The translations under genes and the position numbers were made by a program. The notes under the pieces are model-generated. The model was not told where the DNA came from. It was given only the letters and a program-made list of their open reading frames with translations, and ran no database searches. 63,673 nt of DNA from Isosphaeraceae bacterium (GTDB lineage Bacteria; Planctomycetota; Planctomycetia; Isosphaerales; Isosphaeraceae), in NCBI GenBank assembly GCA_031291845.1, contig JARLIH010000379.1, positions 1 to 63,673 on the forward strand. Reading direction: 5' to 3'. Below are positions 1 through 8,915 of the stretch, piece by piece (within the stretch, counting starts at the first letter, position 1; each line of letters starts with the position of its first letter).

Positions 1-544
1 CAAGATCCTCGTGGGCGAGACGCGCGACCTCGAGACGGCCGAGATCTCCATTCAGGCCTCGCTGACTGGCCACATCGTCTTCACCACGCTGCACACGAAC
101 GACGCCCCCTCGGCCATCACCCGCCTGCGCGACATGGGCCTCCCCACGTTCCTCATTACCGCGACGATCGAAGGGGTGCTCGCCCAGCGGCTCGTCCGGC
201 GCATCTGCGCGAACTGCAAGACCGAGTTCACCCCCAGCCCTGAGGTCGCCATGGAGCTGGGCATGACCCACGACGAGGCGACCAAGAAGAAGTTCTACTA
301 CGGCAAAGGGTGCGACCGCTGCAACAACACCGGCTACAAGGGCCGGATGGGAATCTATGAGCTTTTGCTGATGAACGACGCCCTGCGCGACATGGTCGTG
401 GCCGAGGTGTCGCTCGACGAGTTCCGCAACGCCTGCCGCAAGTTCGGCATGCGGACCCTGCGCGAGTCGGGCCTGGAGGCGATCCATACCGGTCAGACGT
501 CGATCGAGGAAGTGCTGCGCGAGACGATGCTCGACGAGGAATGA
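1..544 (+). CDS. gspE: GspE/PilB-type secretion ATPase, C-terminal part (5' truncated by window edge)
   Basis: This is the C-terminal third of the hexameric cytoplasmic ATPase that powers pseudopilus or type IV pilus assembly. The frame is already open at base 2 (K-I-L-V-G-E-T-R-D), so the gene starts outside the window. Visible signatures are a Walker B-like GETRD (GEIRD or GEMRD is more usual), the His box around [14 protein letters not shown], and a four-cysteine metal site made of CANC followed about 40 residues later by CDRC. The C-terminus ends in a helical region typical of the family. It is followed by gspF and pseudopilin genes, which supports an assembly ATPase rather than a PilT retraction ATPase. 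Whether it is GspE or PilB cannot be decided from the fragment. Confidence 0.95.
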   Translation, partial: KILVGETRDLETAEISIQASLTGHIVFTTLHTNDAPSAITRLRDMGLPTFLITATIEGVLAQRLVRRICANCKTEFTPSPEVAMELGMTHDEATKKKFYYGKGCDRCNNTGYKGRMGIYELLLMNDALRDMVVAEVSLDEFRNACRKFGMRTLRESGLEAIHTGQTSIEEVLRETMLDEE

Positions 545-829
545 CCGGCTGACACGAAACCCGAGAGATCTTGCAACGATGATGACCTAACCGCCGCCCC
601 CCCCTCCGCCACAAAGGTGAAGGGGAGGAATGATGATCCCCTCTCCCCGTCTTCGGGGAGAGGGTCAGGGTGAGGGGGGCTGCGGCTTCCAGCGCCGCTT
701 GCGGCGCGCCCTCACCCGTTCGCTTACGCGTCCGACCTCTCCCGGGGGGAGAGGTGTGTGTTTTGGGTCCCTTGATGTAGCCAGCCCCAACCCTCTCCCG
801 ACCGCGCGCTTTGCCGGAGGATCTTGGCG
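545..829. repeat. Intergenic multi-hairpin palindromic element between gspE and gspF
   Basis: This 285-base spacer is filled by nested inverted repeats. CCCTCTCCCC (638-647) pairs perfectly with GGGGAGAGGG (655-664). GGGTGAGGG (668-676) pairs with CCCTCACCC (709-717), enclosing a GCGCCGC/GCGGCGC hairpin near 691-707. CCTCTCCC and GGAGAGG form a third hairpin at about 736-753. The right half recurs, slightly diverged, at 23573-23621, and a smaller related hairpin lies at 5258-5274. It resembles a REP/MITE-like dispersed element. The gspF ribosome binding site (GGAGG, 816-820) lies beyond it. Confidence 0.7.
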
Positions 830-2077
830 ATGCCGACCTTTCAATACGAGGCGATGGACCACACGGGCCGCGAGGTCAAGGACACCATCGACGCCTCCAC
901 GCAAGAAGAAGCCCAGCAACTGATCCGCCAGAAAGGGTTCTTCGTCACCAAGATCGCCGAACGGGCGAAGGGGAAGAAGGGACCGAAGGCCGCGCCCAAG
1001 CGGAGCGGCCGGAAGAAGAAGAAGTCGTTCACGATCGGCAAGATCTCGACCAAGCAGCTCTGCACATTCACCCGCCAGCTCTCCACGCTGCAAGACGCCG
1101 GCCTGCCGATCTTGCGCAGCCTCAAGATCCTGGAGGGGCAGTGCAAGCCGGGGGTGCTCAAGAACTCGCTCGGCGAGGTGGTCGAGGACATCGAGAGCGG
1201 CTCGACCCTCTCCGAGGCCTTCGCCAAGCACCCGAAGGCGTTCGACCGCCTCTACTGCAACATGATCAAGGCGGGCGAGGCCGGCGGCGCGCTCGAGGCC
1301 ATCCTCCAGCGCTTGGCGGACTTCAAGGAAAAGTCGCAGTCGCTCAAGCGGCGCATCAAGTCGGCCATGGTCTACCCGATCGTGGTCATCTTCGTCGCCT
1401 GCGTGATCGTCGGCTTCATCCTCTATTTCATCATCCCGAAGTTCGAAGCGATCTTCAAAGATTTCGGCGTTCCGCTGCCGGCGATGACCAAGTTCCTGAT
1501 CGGCGCCAGCCACTTCGTGATCAAGTACTTCTACCTCGTGTTCCTCGCGCCGATCTTGTTCTGGATCTTCATCAAGCTCCTGTACCGCAACAAGACCGGG
1601 GCCTATGTCTGCGACCGCATCCTGCTGATGATCCCCGTGATGGGGGCCATCGTCGAGAAGTCGACCGTGGCGCGCACCACCCGCACGCTCGGGACGCTCG
1701 TGACCTCGGGCGTGCCGATCCTCGAGTCGTTGAACATCGTGCGCGACACCGCGGGGAACGCCGTGTTCGAGCGGGCGTTCACGCGCATTTATGAGAGCAT
1801 CCGTGAAGGCGAAACGATCGCCCAGCCGCTGCGCGAAGCGCGGATCGTCGACGACATCGTGGTCAACATGATCGACGTCGGCGAGGAGACGGGCGACCTC
1901 GACACGATGCTCAACAAGATCGCCGACAACTATGACGAAGAGGTCGAGGCACTGGTGGAGAGCCTCGTGAGCCTGCTCGAACCGATCATGATCGTCGTGC
2001 TCGGCGGCATCATCGGCTTCATCGTCATCGCGCTGTTCTTGCCCTTGATCACGCTGATCACCAAGTTGTCTGGATAA
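830..2077 (+). CDS. gspF: GspF/PilC-type inner-membrane platform protein
   Basis: Polytopic inner-membrane protein that couples the assembly ATPase to pseudopilin insertion. The 415-residue product has the usual family length. It carries two tandem T2SSF domains (about residues 70-195 and 275-400), each preceded or followed by hydrophobic segments (VYPIVVIFVACVIVGFILYF near 183, YFYLVFLAPILFWIF near 228, and IMIVVLGGIIGFIVIALFL at the C-terminus). The N-terminus PTFQYEAMDHTG is characteristic. I chose ATG 830 rather than the in-frame TTG at 824 because GGAGG at 816-820 is nine bases from the ATG and only three from the TTG. A basic Lys/Arg-rich cytoplasmic stretch lies near residues 50-70. 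Confidence 0.95.
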   Translation: MPTFQYEAMDHTGREVKDTIDASTQEEAQQLIRQKGFFVTKIAERAKGKKGPKAAPKRSGRKKKKSFTIGKISTKQLCTFTRQLSTLQDAGLPILRSLKILEGQCKPGVLKNSLGEVVEDIESGSTLSEAFAKHPKAFDRLYCNMIKAGEAGGALEAILQRLADFKEKSQSLKRRIKSAMVYPIVVIFVACVIVGFILYFIIPKFEAIFKDFGVPLPAMTKFLIGASHFVIKYFYLVFLAPILFWIFIKLLYRNKTGAYVCDRILLMIPVMGAIVEKSTVARTTRTLGTLVTSGVPILESLNIVRDTAGNAVFERAFTRIYESIREGETIAQPLREARIVDDIVVNMIDVGEETGDLDTMLNKIADNYDEEVEALVESLVSLLEPIMIVVLGGIIGFIVIALFLPLITLITKLSG

Positions 2078-2082
2078 GTTAC

Positions 2083-2124
2083 AGGGTGCATCCAATGCAC
2101 CGGTGTATTTGATGCACCCTACGG
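2083..2124. repeat. TAGGGTGCAT-family inverted repeat
   Basis: AGGGTGCAT (2083-2091) and ATGCACCCT (2112-2120) form a perfect nine-base inverted repeat just after the gspF stop. The loop holds a second near-palindrome (ATGCACCGGTGTAT). Related short copies occur at 8797-8817 and, more degenerate, at 47573-47592. It could act as a transcript-stabilising or attenuating hairpin inside the operon. Confidence 0.6.
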
Positions 2125-2197
2125 AACAAGGCGCGGCCGCGCCAGGTACACCGTCGGCAGTTCCCGAGACCCCGAGCTTGTTTGGAGAACCGGTCCC

Positions 2198-3436
2198 ATG
2201 AGACGCCCGACCCAGCCTCCCCGCCGGCTTGGCTTCACCCTGGTCGAGCTGATGGTCGTGATGGTCGTACTTGGCGTGCTGATCGCCCTGCTGGTCCCCG
2301 CGATCGGGGGTGCGATCAAGTCCGCGCGTGCGGCGCAGGTGACTGCCGAGATCAACAACATCGCCACAGCCCTGGCCCAGTTCAAGAGCACCTACAGCGA
2401 CTACCCGCCCAGCCGGATTCTGCTCCATGAAAACGGCTACTACAACACGGTGGATCCGACCCGTGTCTCCGCCGCATTTAGCGACGTTCGCTCCGATATC
2501 ACTGTCGGCCAACTCAACCAACGCACCGTGCGATACATGGCCAAGTTCTTCCCGCGGGCCCTCTGTTTCAGTACGACCGGGGCGTCGTCGGCAACGGTCA
2601 CGGAGTTCAACGGGTACGTCTATAACCCGTCGAACGGCAACTATTCGCTCACGGCTGGCGAGGCGATCTATCTGGACGGGAGCGAGTGTCTCGTATGGTT
2701 CCTCGGTGGCCAGTGCCTCGCGTCGTCCGGTACTTCCCCGAATCCGACAGGGGGCACCTACAGCGGAGGAAGCAGTCTTCCCGCGCCGACATGGGGAGCA
2801 ACCGGGTTCGGCCGCAACCCCGCGAATCCGTTCTATATCTCGGGCGCCTCGACGATCACTCCGCAGTCGAGCCGCACGCAGCCGTTTTTCGAGTTCAAAG
2901 GGGAACGGCTTGTTGATGTCGACGGCGATGGGTTCCCGTCTTACAACGATTCGCTCGCGACCGGCACTCAAGGGCGTGCTTATGCCTATTTTAGCGCCTA
3001 CGGCGGGAACTCCTACGACCCGAATGACTGCAATCTCAATGCGAACGATGCTCTCGGACACAATCTCAACGATGGCTTTGCGCGGGCTTTCTCCGTGAAC
3101 TTTCCGGTGGAGGTCAATGCCTTTAACACATGCGCCGCCGCCCCTTCATCTACCTGCGTCTCTCCTGCCCCGAACCCCTACACAAGTTCTGGTCCAGTAG
3201 GCGGCACGAGTCCCACGGTCTGGCAAGGCCCGCAATCCTTCCAGATCATCAGTGCTGGGTCCGACCAAATTTTCGGCATCGGGGGCCAGTTCGCTGGGAA
3301 CAACGCGACCAATCGACTCGGGTTCCCCGATGGCCCTTATGGCAGTGTATGTGGGGCAACCGCGCCGGTCGACGATGGCCGCACTCCGGAGGCCGACAAC
3401 CTGTCGAACTTCGTGAGCACGCGGCTGAACCAGTAA
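2198..3436 (+). CDS. Large type II secretion pseudopilin 1 (GspG/H-like N-terminus)
   Basis: Prepilin-like exported protein processed by a prepilin peptidase. After a short basic leader (PPRRLG) comes the class III signal with cleavage expected after Gly of GFTLVELMVVMVV, with Glu at mature position 5. The hydrophobic helix is followed by a soluble domain. At 412 residues it is much longer than canonical GspG (about 140). The helix-loop ALAQFKSTYSDYPPSRI resembles GspG, and a calcium-loop-like DVDGDGFPSYND is near residue 245. An upstream GGAG precedes ATG 2198. It lies in the same operon as gspEF and three further pseudopilins. Family membership is secure; the exact subunit role is not. Confidence 0.9.
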   Translation: MRRPTQPPRRLGFTLVELMVVMVVLGVLIALLVPAIGGAIKSARAAQVTAEINNIATALAQFKSTYSDYPPSRILLHENGYYNTVDPTRVSAAFSDVRSDITVGQLNQRTVRYMAKFFPRALCFSTTGASSATVTEFNGYVYNPSNGNYSLTAGEAIYLDGSECLVWFLGGQCLASSGTSPNPTGGTYSGGSSLPAPTWGATGFGRNPANPFYISGASTITPQSSRTQPFFEFKGERLVDVDGDGFPSYNDSLATGTQGRAYAYFSAYGGNSYDPNDCNLNANDALGHNLNDGFARAFSVNFPVEVNAFNTCAAAPSSTCVSPAPNPYTSSGPVGGTSPTVWQGPQSFQIISAGSDQIFGIGGQFAGNNATNRLGFPDGPYGSVCGATAPVDDGRTPEADNLSNFVSTRLNQ

Positions 3437-3484
3437 CAGGGCGTTTCCTTGACGGGAAACTGACCGGGAAAATCGAGGGACGCC

Positions 3485-5113
3485 ATGCGATACGCCCCGA
3501 GACGGCCGCGGAGAGTCACCGGCTTCACGCTGATGGAGCTGCTGATCGTCATGATGATCATCAGCATCCTGCTCGCCTTCATCCTCGTCGCCGCGGTCAA
3601 CGCCACCCGCGCGGCCGAGGAACGCGCCACGCAGGCGCTGATCTCGAAGCTGGACACGGGACTGGCGGACCGCCTCGAGGCGTTGATGAATCAGCGGGTC
3701 GATCCGACCCTCGTCCACTTGACGAGCGCCTACGTGTATGGCGTCGGGCGCGACTACACGGCGGCCGGATTCAGTCCCGGCAATAACCGCGACGCCTTCC
3801 AGCGTGCCGGCGTGCTGGCGCGCTACGACCAGATCAAGTCGGAGATTCCCGACGCGTTCGTGGTCCAGGTCGCCCCCGCGAACCTTCAGGGTGGCTCCGT
3901 GACCGGCAATTACGCGCTGAATTATGGAATGGTGCCGTTCACGGCCTTCGACACCAACGTGGACGTGCAATGCGTGGTGCCGATTGGCACGGGTTCGTCC
4001 GCGACCGGGTTCGTGGGGACCGGCATCTACGGTGCGTCGTACACGATCCACGCCGCGATCAACAAGAATCTCGGCAAATATACCGATCCCACCACGGGCC
4101 AGGTCGGGGCGGGGTTTGCCACCAAGATGTTCGACGGCGTGGACAGCAACGGCGACTTTTTTATCGACAACATCGCCGAGAACGGCGCGGTGGATGGCTC
4201 GGTGCCGGCGGCCCTGCTCAACCACAAGCACGTTACCGCCCGCGCCGAGATGCTTTATGCCCTGCTGGTCGAAGGCCAAGGCCCCTACGGCAGCGTCTTC
4301 AACCGCGACGACTTCACCAACCGGGAGGTCCGCGATACCGACCAGGACGGTCTCCCCGAGTTCGTGGACGGCTGGGGGAACCCGATCCAGTTCTACCGCT
4401 GGCCGACTCTCTACCATTCAGACGTCCAGCGCGGGCTGCTGCTCCAGCAAACGGGGACCTCGGATGCGAACGGCAACGCGGCATACGCGCCGGTGGCTCC
4501 CTATAGCGGCCCGTTCGACACCCGGGAGCAGGACCCGCTCGACCAGAACCAGGAGCTCGTGATGCCCGACTGGTGGTCGTCGTCCTCGAACCTATCGTTC
4601 CCCTACGGCAGCGGCAGTGCCCCGCTCAGCGGCGCCGCGATCTTCTTTCAAACGTATTTTCATCAACTCGTCGACCCGCTCGCGGACCCCTCGCTGCTCG
4701 GCAGCACGCCCGCGACGAGCCAGCTCTACTGGGACCGCTCGGTGCCCGCGGTCTCGTCGGTCGTGTTGTACCCGCGCAGGGCGTTCTACTCGCGCTACCT
4801 GATTCTGTCGGCCGGCCCGGATGGTCAGCCGGGCGTTCCGTACCTCACCGATCCGCGCTTCAACAACGGCACGCCGATGTTCACGGACAGCGCCTTGAAG
4901 CAACAAGCGGCGACGAACAAGGCGGGCACGGCGCTGTCGTTACTGGTCGAGGGTCAGGCGGCACAAGCGACGCTCAATCGCACGAACGCACCGTACCTGG
5001 CGCCGGTGGGGATCAGCAATGGCGGCGATCTCTATACGAACCAGCTCCAGGTCGACGGCATGGACGATGTCACGAACCACAACCTCATGTCCAGCGGGGT
5101 GCCCGTCCAATGA
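3485..5113 (+). CDS. Large type II secretion pseudopilin 2
   Basis: The 542-residue prepilin-like protein starts at ATG 3485 behind GAGGGA. The class III signal is visible: a basic leader (PRRPRRVTG), cleavage after Gly, then FTLMELLIVMMIISILLAF with Glu5. The large periplasmic or extracellular domain contains two acidic loops that look calcium-binding (DGVDSNGDFFID near residue 217 and DTDQDGLPEFVDGWG near 287). The latter runs into GNPIQFYRW, a feature often seen in GspG-like globular domains of planctomycetes. It sits 48 bases behind pseudopilin 1 and is presumably co-transcribed. Function within the pseudopilus is inferred from family and context only. Confidence 0.88.
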   Translation: MRYAPRRPRRVTGFTLMELLIVMMIISILLAFILVAAVNATRAAEERATQALISKLDTGLADRLEALMNQRVDPTLVHLTSAYVYGVGRDYTAAGFSPGNNRDAFQRAGVLARYDQIKSEIPDAFVVQVAPANLQGGSVTGNYALNYGMVPFTAFDTNVDVQCVVPIGTGSSATGFVGTGIYGASYTIHAAINKNLGKYTDPTTGQVGAGFATKMFDGVDSNGDFFIDNIAENGAVDGSVPAALLNHKHVTARAEMLYALLVEGQGPYGSVFNRDDFTNREVRDTDQDGLPEFVDGWGNPIQFYRWPTLYHSDVQRGLLLQQTGTSDANGNAAYAPVAPYSGPFDTREQDPLDQNQELVMPDWWSSSSNLSFPYGSGSAPLSGAAIFFQTYFHQLVDPLADPSLLGSTPATSQLYWDRSVPAVSSVVLYPRRAFYSRYLILSAGPDGQPGVPYLTDPRFNNGTPMFTDSALKQQAATNKAGTALSLLVEGQAAQATLNRTNAPYLAPVGISNGGDLYTNQLQVDGMDDVTNHNLMSSGVPVQ

Positions 5114-5447
5114 ACGAGCGACCGCATGGGTACGGAACGACCGGCCGTCCGGGACATGACCTGGGGGTCGGCAGCAGACCCATCAGCCAATGTAGGGTGG
5201 ACATTGCCCACCGTATTTCCCCGGCGGTGCGGGCGTGCTGCGCAGGAATCGCGATCCTCTCCCCCAAGGGGAGAACAGATGAGAAACCTCCCTCGCCAGC
5301 GCGGGAAAACGTGTCGGGCCGCCAGCCCCTGCGGGGCAGGGCTGGAGTCGCGGGTCAGAAATGCCGCGCTCGCATGATATTTTGTCCAATTGAACGATAT
5401 TGGCACGGCACCTTCACTTCCAACCCAGGCCGAGGGAGGCCACGCCC
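5114..5447. other. 334-base spacer with two short palindromes
   Basis: No gene is seen here. It contains GTAGGGTGGACATTGCCCACC (about 5191-5212), a short inverted repeat resembling the TAGGGTG family, and a perfect seven-base hairpin TCTCCCC/GGGGAGA (5258-5264 with 5268-5274) resembling part of the element at 638-753. The ribosome binding site of the next gene (GAGGGAGG) is near 5432-5439. Whether a separate promoter exists here cannot be told. Confidence 0.6.
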
Positions 5448-6758
5448 ATGATCCCGCGCCTGCCGCGAGCCCGGTCGGGCATCACGCTGACCGAGATCCT
5501 GATCTCGATCCTGATCATGGGCATCGGCATGATCTCGCTGGCCGTCCTGTTTCCGATCGGCCTCTTGCGCCTCCAGTCGGCCGCGCGGATGTCGCGCGGG
5601 ACGTACCTGGGTGAGTCGGCGATTCACGACATGTCGACGCGCAACCTGCTCGCGTCGCTGTCGTTCCTCGACCCGGCCATCAGCCCGTGGTATGGCGCGG
5701 GGGTCAACCCGTGGCTGCAAGACACGGTGTCGTATGGGGGAGGCGTCGCCGGCGGCGTGTTCCGAAGCGTCGGGCCGGGCTTGCCGGTGGCGTACGACCC
5801 GCTCTGGCGCTACCAGACGGGGGGAGGCTACTACCTCGGCGCGGCGATGGAAGGGCGGTTCGCCTCGGGCATCGGGTACGTCCGGACCGACCCGGGGGAC
5901 GGTGGCATCGCAAGCGCCTACGGACTCCAGCGCCTCACGAACTTCAACCCACAAATCTACGCCAACAACGGCACGAACAACCCCGTCCCCGACATCTTCG
6001 TCTCGCCCGAGGACGTCATCTTCGAGGAAGACGAGGCCGTTGCCCAGAACAGCGTGAACACCAGCCCCGTGGTTCCTGACCTGGGTGTGATCAACCCGGT
6101 CACGGGACTGCCCTCAGGCCTGCCCACCAACGACTGGCACTACAGTTGGTTCTTCACCGGCCAGCAGAGCGACGCGAACAACAGCGTCGTCTTCAACGGC
6201 GAAATCGTGATCTGCGAGAACCGCGAGTTCAACATCGAGCCCGCCATGGGACCGGCCAGCGGCGCCCAGGTGGCCCACGTGGCGGGCGAGACCGTGGTCG
6301 AGGGAATCTTCGGCTTCGGTTCCAACATCGTGACGTTCGGCGGCACGGCGGGCTTCGCCGCCGGCGCCAGCAACACCGTGCTCCTGCGCTGGCCCGACGG
6401 GATGGAGGATCCCGACGTGCGGGTCGGCGGCTGGATCGCCGACGTGACCTACGAGCGCACCAGCAGCGTCGACGCCAGCCGGATGCACGACGTGCTTTCC
6501 GCAGCCCCGCCGAGCGTGAACCAGCAGTTCACGCTCGCCCCCATGCAGCGCTGCTACTGGTACCAGGTGGCCAAGAAGTCACCGGCCGACGTCGACCTTT
6601 TGGGGGTAGCCGGGTGGCGCTCGATGACGGTGTGGACCGTGTCGCCCGTGCGGGCCCAGACGCTCCTGAACGCCAACGCCAGCCCGGTCCACGTGAACGC
6701 GGCGCTCGTCATGCCGTCGGTCGTCAACGTTTATGCCCGCACGTTTTATACGCGCTGA
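5448..6758 (+). CDS. Type II secretion pseudopilin 3 (GspI/PilV-like N-terminus)
   Basis: The 436-residue prepilin-like protein has leader MIPRLPRARSG and mature start ITLTEILISILIMGIGMISL, with Glu5. The pattern IxxGIGxxxLAVLFPIG is typical of GspI/PilV-type minor pseudopilins. An in-frame TTG at 5400 was rejected because GAGGGAGG lies about ten bases before ATG 5448. The soluble domain carries no motif I can name; it is rich in Gly, Ser and Asn like other exported planctomycete proteins. It ends 15 bases before pseudopilin 4, so the two are almost certainly in one transcript. Confidence 0.88.
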   Translation: MIPRLPRARSGITLTEILISILIMGIGMISLAVLFPIGLLRLQSAARMSRGTYLGESAIHDMSTRNLLASLSFLDPAISPWYGAGVNPWLQDTVSYGGGVAGGVFRSVGPGLPVAYDPLWRYQTGGGYYLGAAMEGRFASGIGYVRTDPGDGGIASAYGLQRLTNFNPQIYANNGTNNPVPDIFVSPEDVIFEEDEAVAQNSVNTSPVVPDLGVINPVTGLPSGLPTNDWHYSWFFTGQQSDANNSVVFNGEIVICENREFNIEPAMGPASGAQVAHVAGETVVEGIFGFGSNIVTFGGTAGFAAGASNTVLLRWPDGMEDPDVRVGGWIADVTYERTSSVDASRMHDVLSAAPPSVNQQFTLAPMQRCYWYQVAKKSPADVDLLGVAGWRSMTVWTVSPVRAQTLLNANASPVHVNAALVMPSVVNVYARTFYTR

Positions 6759-6773
6759 CGCGAGGGAACCGCC

Positions 6774-8786
6774 ATGCGACCCTGCCTACCGAACCCCCGA
6801 CCCCCGCGCCGCGGCGTGACGCTGCTCGAGATGCTCGTCGCTGTCGCGCTCCTGGTCCTGATGATGACGATCGTCACGTCGATCTTCCAGGCCGCCACGG
6901 GCGCGATCACGGTCGCGAAGACTTACCAGGAGCTCGACGGCAACCTCCGCCAGCTCGACTCGGTGCTCCGCCAGGACCTGAGCGGGGCCACGGCCGATAC
7001 CGGCAGCGGACCCCTCACTCCCCCGTTCGACCCCGACCTGAACCTCGGCTATCTCGAGATTGGCGAGAACCAGTTCGCCGACATCCAGGGCGAAGACTCC
7101 GACGACTATATCCGCTTCACGGTCCAGGCTCCCGAGGGCCAGCCCTTCACCGGGCGCATGTGGGTCGGGCCCGTTTTCATCAATCCCCCGGCGAACACCG
7201 TTCCCAACCAGCCCGTGATGATCCAGAGCCAGTTTGCCGAGGTCATCTACTTCTTGCGCAACGGGAACCTGTACCGCCGCGTGTTCCTGGTCGCGCCGGA
7301 ACGACAAGCGGCGGTGAACGCCGTGGCGACGCTCAACGGCGGAACATGCCCTACCCAGTTTCCAGCTGCCGCGTTCGGCTACACGACCGCCAATCCCGTC
7401 TTCGGCGGTTGGCTGGGGATGAACGACCTCTCGGCCCGCCCCTCGACCGTTCCCGGCGCTGCGCCGATCTTGAACACGCTGGGTGACTTGACGAACCGCG
7501 AGAACCGGGCGTTTTACCCGCGATTCTGCAACGCTTATGTGACGGGCACGGGCCAGCGTGACGACGTGAACGTCGACAGTGTCGCCGACTGGTGGCCGAC
7601 CCTCTACCCGAGCGTTTTCAGCACGGGCCTGGTCAACCCGACCCAGCTCTTCGTGCGTTCGCCCAACACCACGACCAACGCGCATTTCCCGGACCTCATG
7701 TCCTTTCCGTACACGTTCCCGGGGGCCTACTCCCAGGCCGATCCGTCGAGCAATGGGGGCGGCGTGCTGCACGGCATGGGCAGCGCCGGCAGCACCGGTA
7801 TCCCGATCATTCAGGGGACGGCCATGACCGCCGCCCCGACCGTACCCCCTTATGGGTACGTTTATACGAACGGCGCGGTTGTCTACCCCACCCCGACTCC
7901 CCCGCCGCCCGCCCCGTTGCCGTACTCCCAGCCGAACCACAACCCGATTCCCACGGGCGACAGCCTCACGACGCCCGACCCGGTGGCGGGCCCGCTCCAG
8001 ACCTGGTGGGGCTTCCCGACGTGGAAGGAGACCATGTCGCCGAACTGGGCCGACCCCGTGTTCACCCTCGCCAGCGGTTCCGGAACACAGGCCACGGGGC
8101 TCTCCTGGTACTTGATGAACAACAGCAGCGCGCTGTTGAACCCGCCTTTCAATCCACCGTTGCCGCCGCTGACGGACCCCACTCTCGACCTCCAGCAATA
8201 CAACGACGGGAAAGGTAATTTCAGCGGTGCGAATAACTTCTCGACGCCCCCTTCGGTCTTCCGCGACGACATCATCATGCAGGGGGTGCGCAGCTTCGAC
8301 GTGAAGGTCTACGACAACGCGGTCCCGGGCTACGTGGACCTGGGTTACTCCAACTTCGCCGCTGGAGTGACCACGACGCTCGTGCCGGGCAAGCCCCCGA
8401 CGCAGCAGCAGTTCGCCGTGAACGTCCTGCTCCCCACCATGGGTCACGAGGGACGCATCCCGCCGTTGACCACCGACTATCGCTCGGACCCGAACTACCC
8501 GAACTGGCTGCCGAATATCGGCGATGACACGGCGGGGCTGAACCGTCTGCGCCGGGTTTGGGACACGTGGTCGACCGATTACACCAACGCACCGGCGAAC
8601 GGCTTGGACGCGGGCAGCGTCACGGGGTATCCCGTCGCGGGCCCGCCGACGAGCCAGCCGGTCTACCCGTCGTATCCGCCGCCGTACGCGGTGCCGCTGC
8701 GCGGCCTCCAGATCCAGGTCCGGGTGGTGGACCCCCGGAACGAACGCATCAAGGTGCTGACAATTCGGCACAGCTTTAGTAATTAA
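6774..8786 (+). CDS. Very large pseudopilin 4 (GspJ/PilW-like N-terminus)
   Basis: The 670-residue protein has leader MRPCLPNPRPPRRG and mature N-terminus VTLLEMLVAVALLVLMMTI (Glu5), then FQAATGAITVAKTYQELDGN. This N-terminal helix followed by a region that counts back over a LRQDLSGAT-like segment is typical of GspJ/PilW minor pseudopilins. It is about three times the usual length of GspJ. Proline-rich segments (PTPTPPPPAPLP near 375) and a C-terminal QIQVRVVDPRNERIKVLTI strand region, resembling the GspJ end, are seen. GAGGGA precedes ATG 6774. Antisense frames over this gene are compositional shadows. Confidence 0.88.
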   Translation: MRPCLPNPRPPRRGVTLLEMLVAVALLVLMMTIVTSIFQAATGAITVAKTYQELDGNLRQLDSVLRQDLSGATADTGSGPLTPPFDPDLNLGYLEIGENQFADIQGEDSDDYIRFTVQAPEGQPFTGRMWVGPVFINPPANTVPNQPVMIQSQFAEVIYFLRNGNLYRRVFLVAPERQAAVNAVATLNGGTCPTQFPAAAFGYTTANPVFGGWLGMNDLSARPSTVPGAAPILNTLGDLTNRENRAFYPRFCNAYVTGTGQRDDVNVDSVADWWPTLYPSVFSTGLVNPTQLFVRSPNTTTNAHFPDLMSFPYTFPGAYSQADPSSNGGGVLHGMGSAGSTGIPIIQGTAMTAAPTVPPYGYVYTNGAVVYPTPTPPPPAPLPYSQPNHNPIPTGDSLTTPDPVAGPLQTWWGFPTWKETMSPNWADPVFTLASGSGTQATGLSWYLMNNSSALLNPPFNPPLPPLTDPTLDLQQYNDGKGNFSGANNFSTPPSVFRDDIIMQGVRSFDVKVYDNAVPGYVDLGYSNFAAGVTTTLVPGKPPTQQQFAVNVLLPTMGHEGRIPPLTTDYRSDPNYPNWLPNIGDDTAGLNRLRRVWDTWSTDYTNAPANGLDAGSVTGYPVAGPPTSQPVYPSYPPPYAVPLRGLQIQVRVVDPRNERIKVLTIRHSFSN

Positions 8787-8796
8787 CGATAAGCAG

Positions 8797-8817
8797 TGTG
8801 CATATAATGCACCCTAC
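8797..8817. repeat. TAGGGTGCAT-family hairpin before the GspK-like gene
   Basis: GTGCAT-ATA-ATGCAC (8798-8812) is a perfect six-base inverted repeat followed by CCTAC. The right half matches the right arm of the repeat at 2112-2124. It lies in the 129-base spacer between pseudopilin 4 and the giant GspK-like gene. Confidence 0.5.
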
Positions 8818-8915
8818 GCTAGACCGCAGCTCGGCCGCGTTGAGATCACCGCCCCCTGCCGCCAGAGGCCCGGGACGTTCGAGAGGCAAGCCAACCAGCA
8901 GAAGGAGTGTCGACC

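Noticed and set aside
665..3061. A 798-codon antisense open frame over gspF and pseudopilin 1
   Set aside because: It is antisense to genes with clear family motifs, its product is a His/Asp/Arg-rich low-complexity string, and long antisense frames are expected at this GC content.
6786..8771. A 661-codon antisense frame over pseudopilin 4
   Set aside because: Same reasons: a shadow of the sense gene with no motif, no ribosome binding site, and Arg/Val-rich composition.
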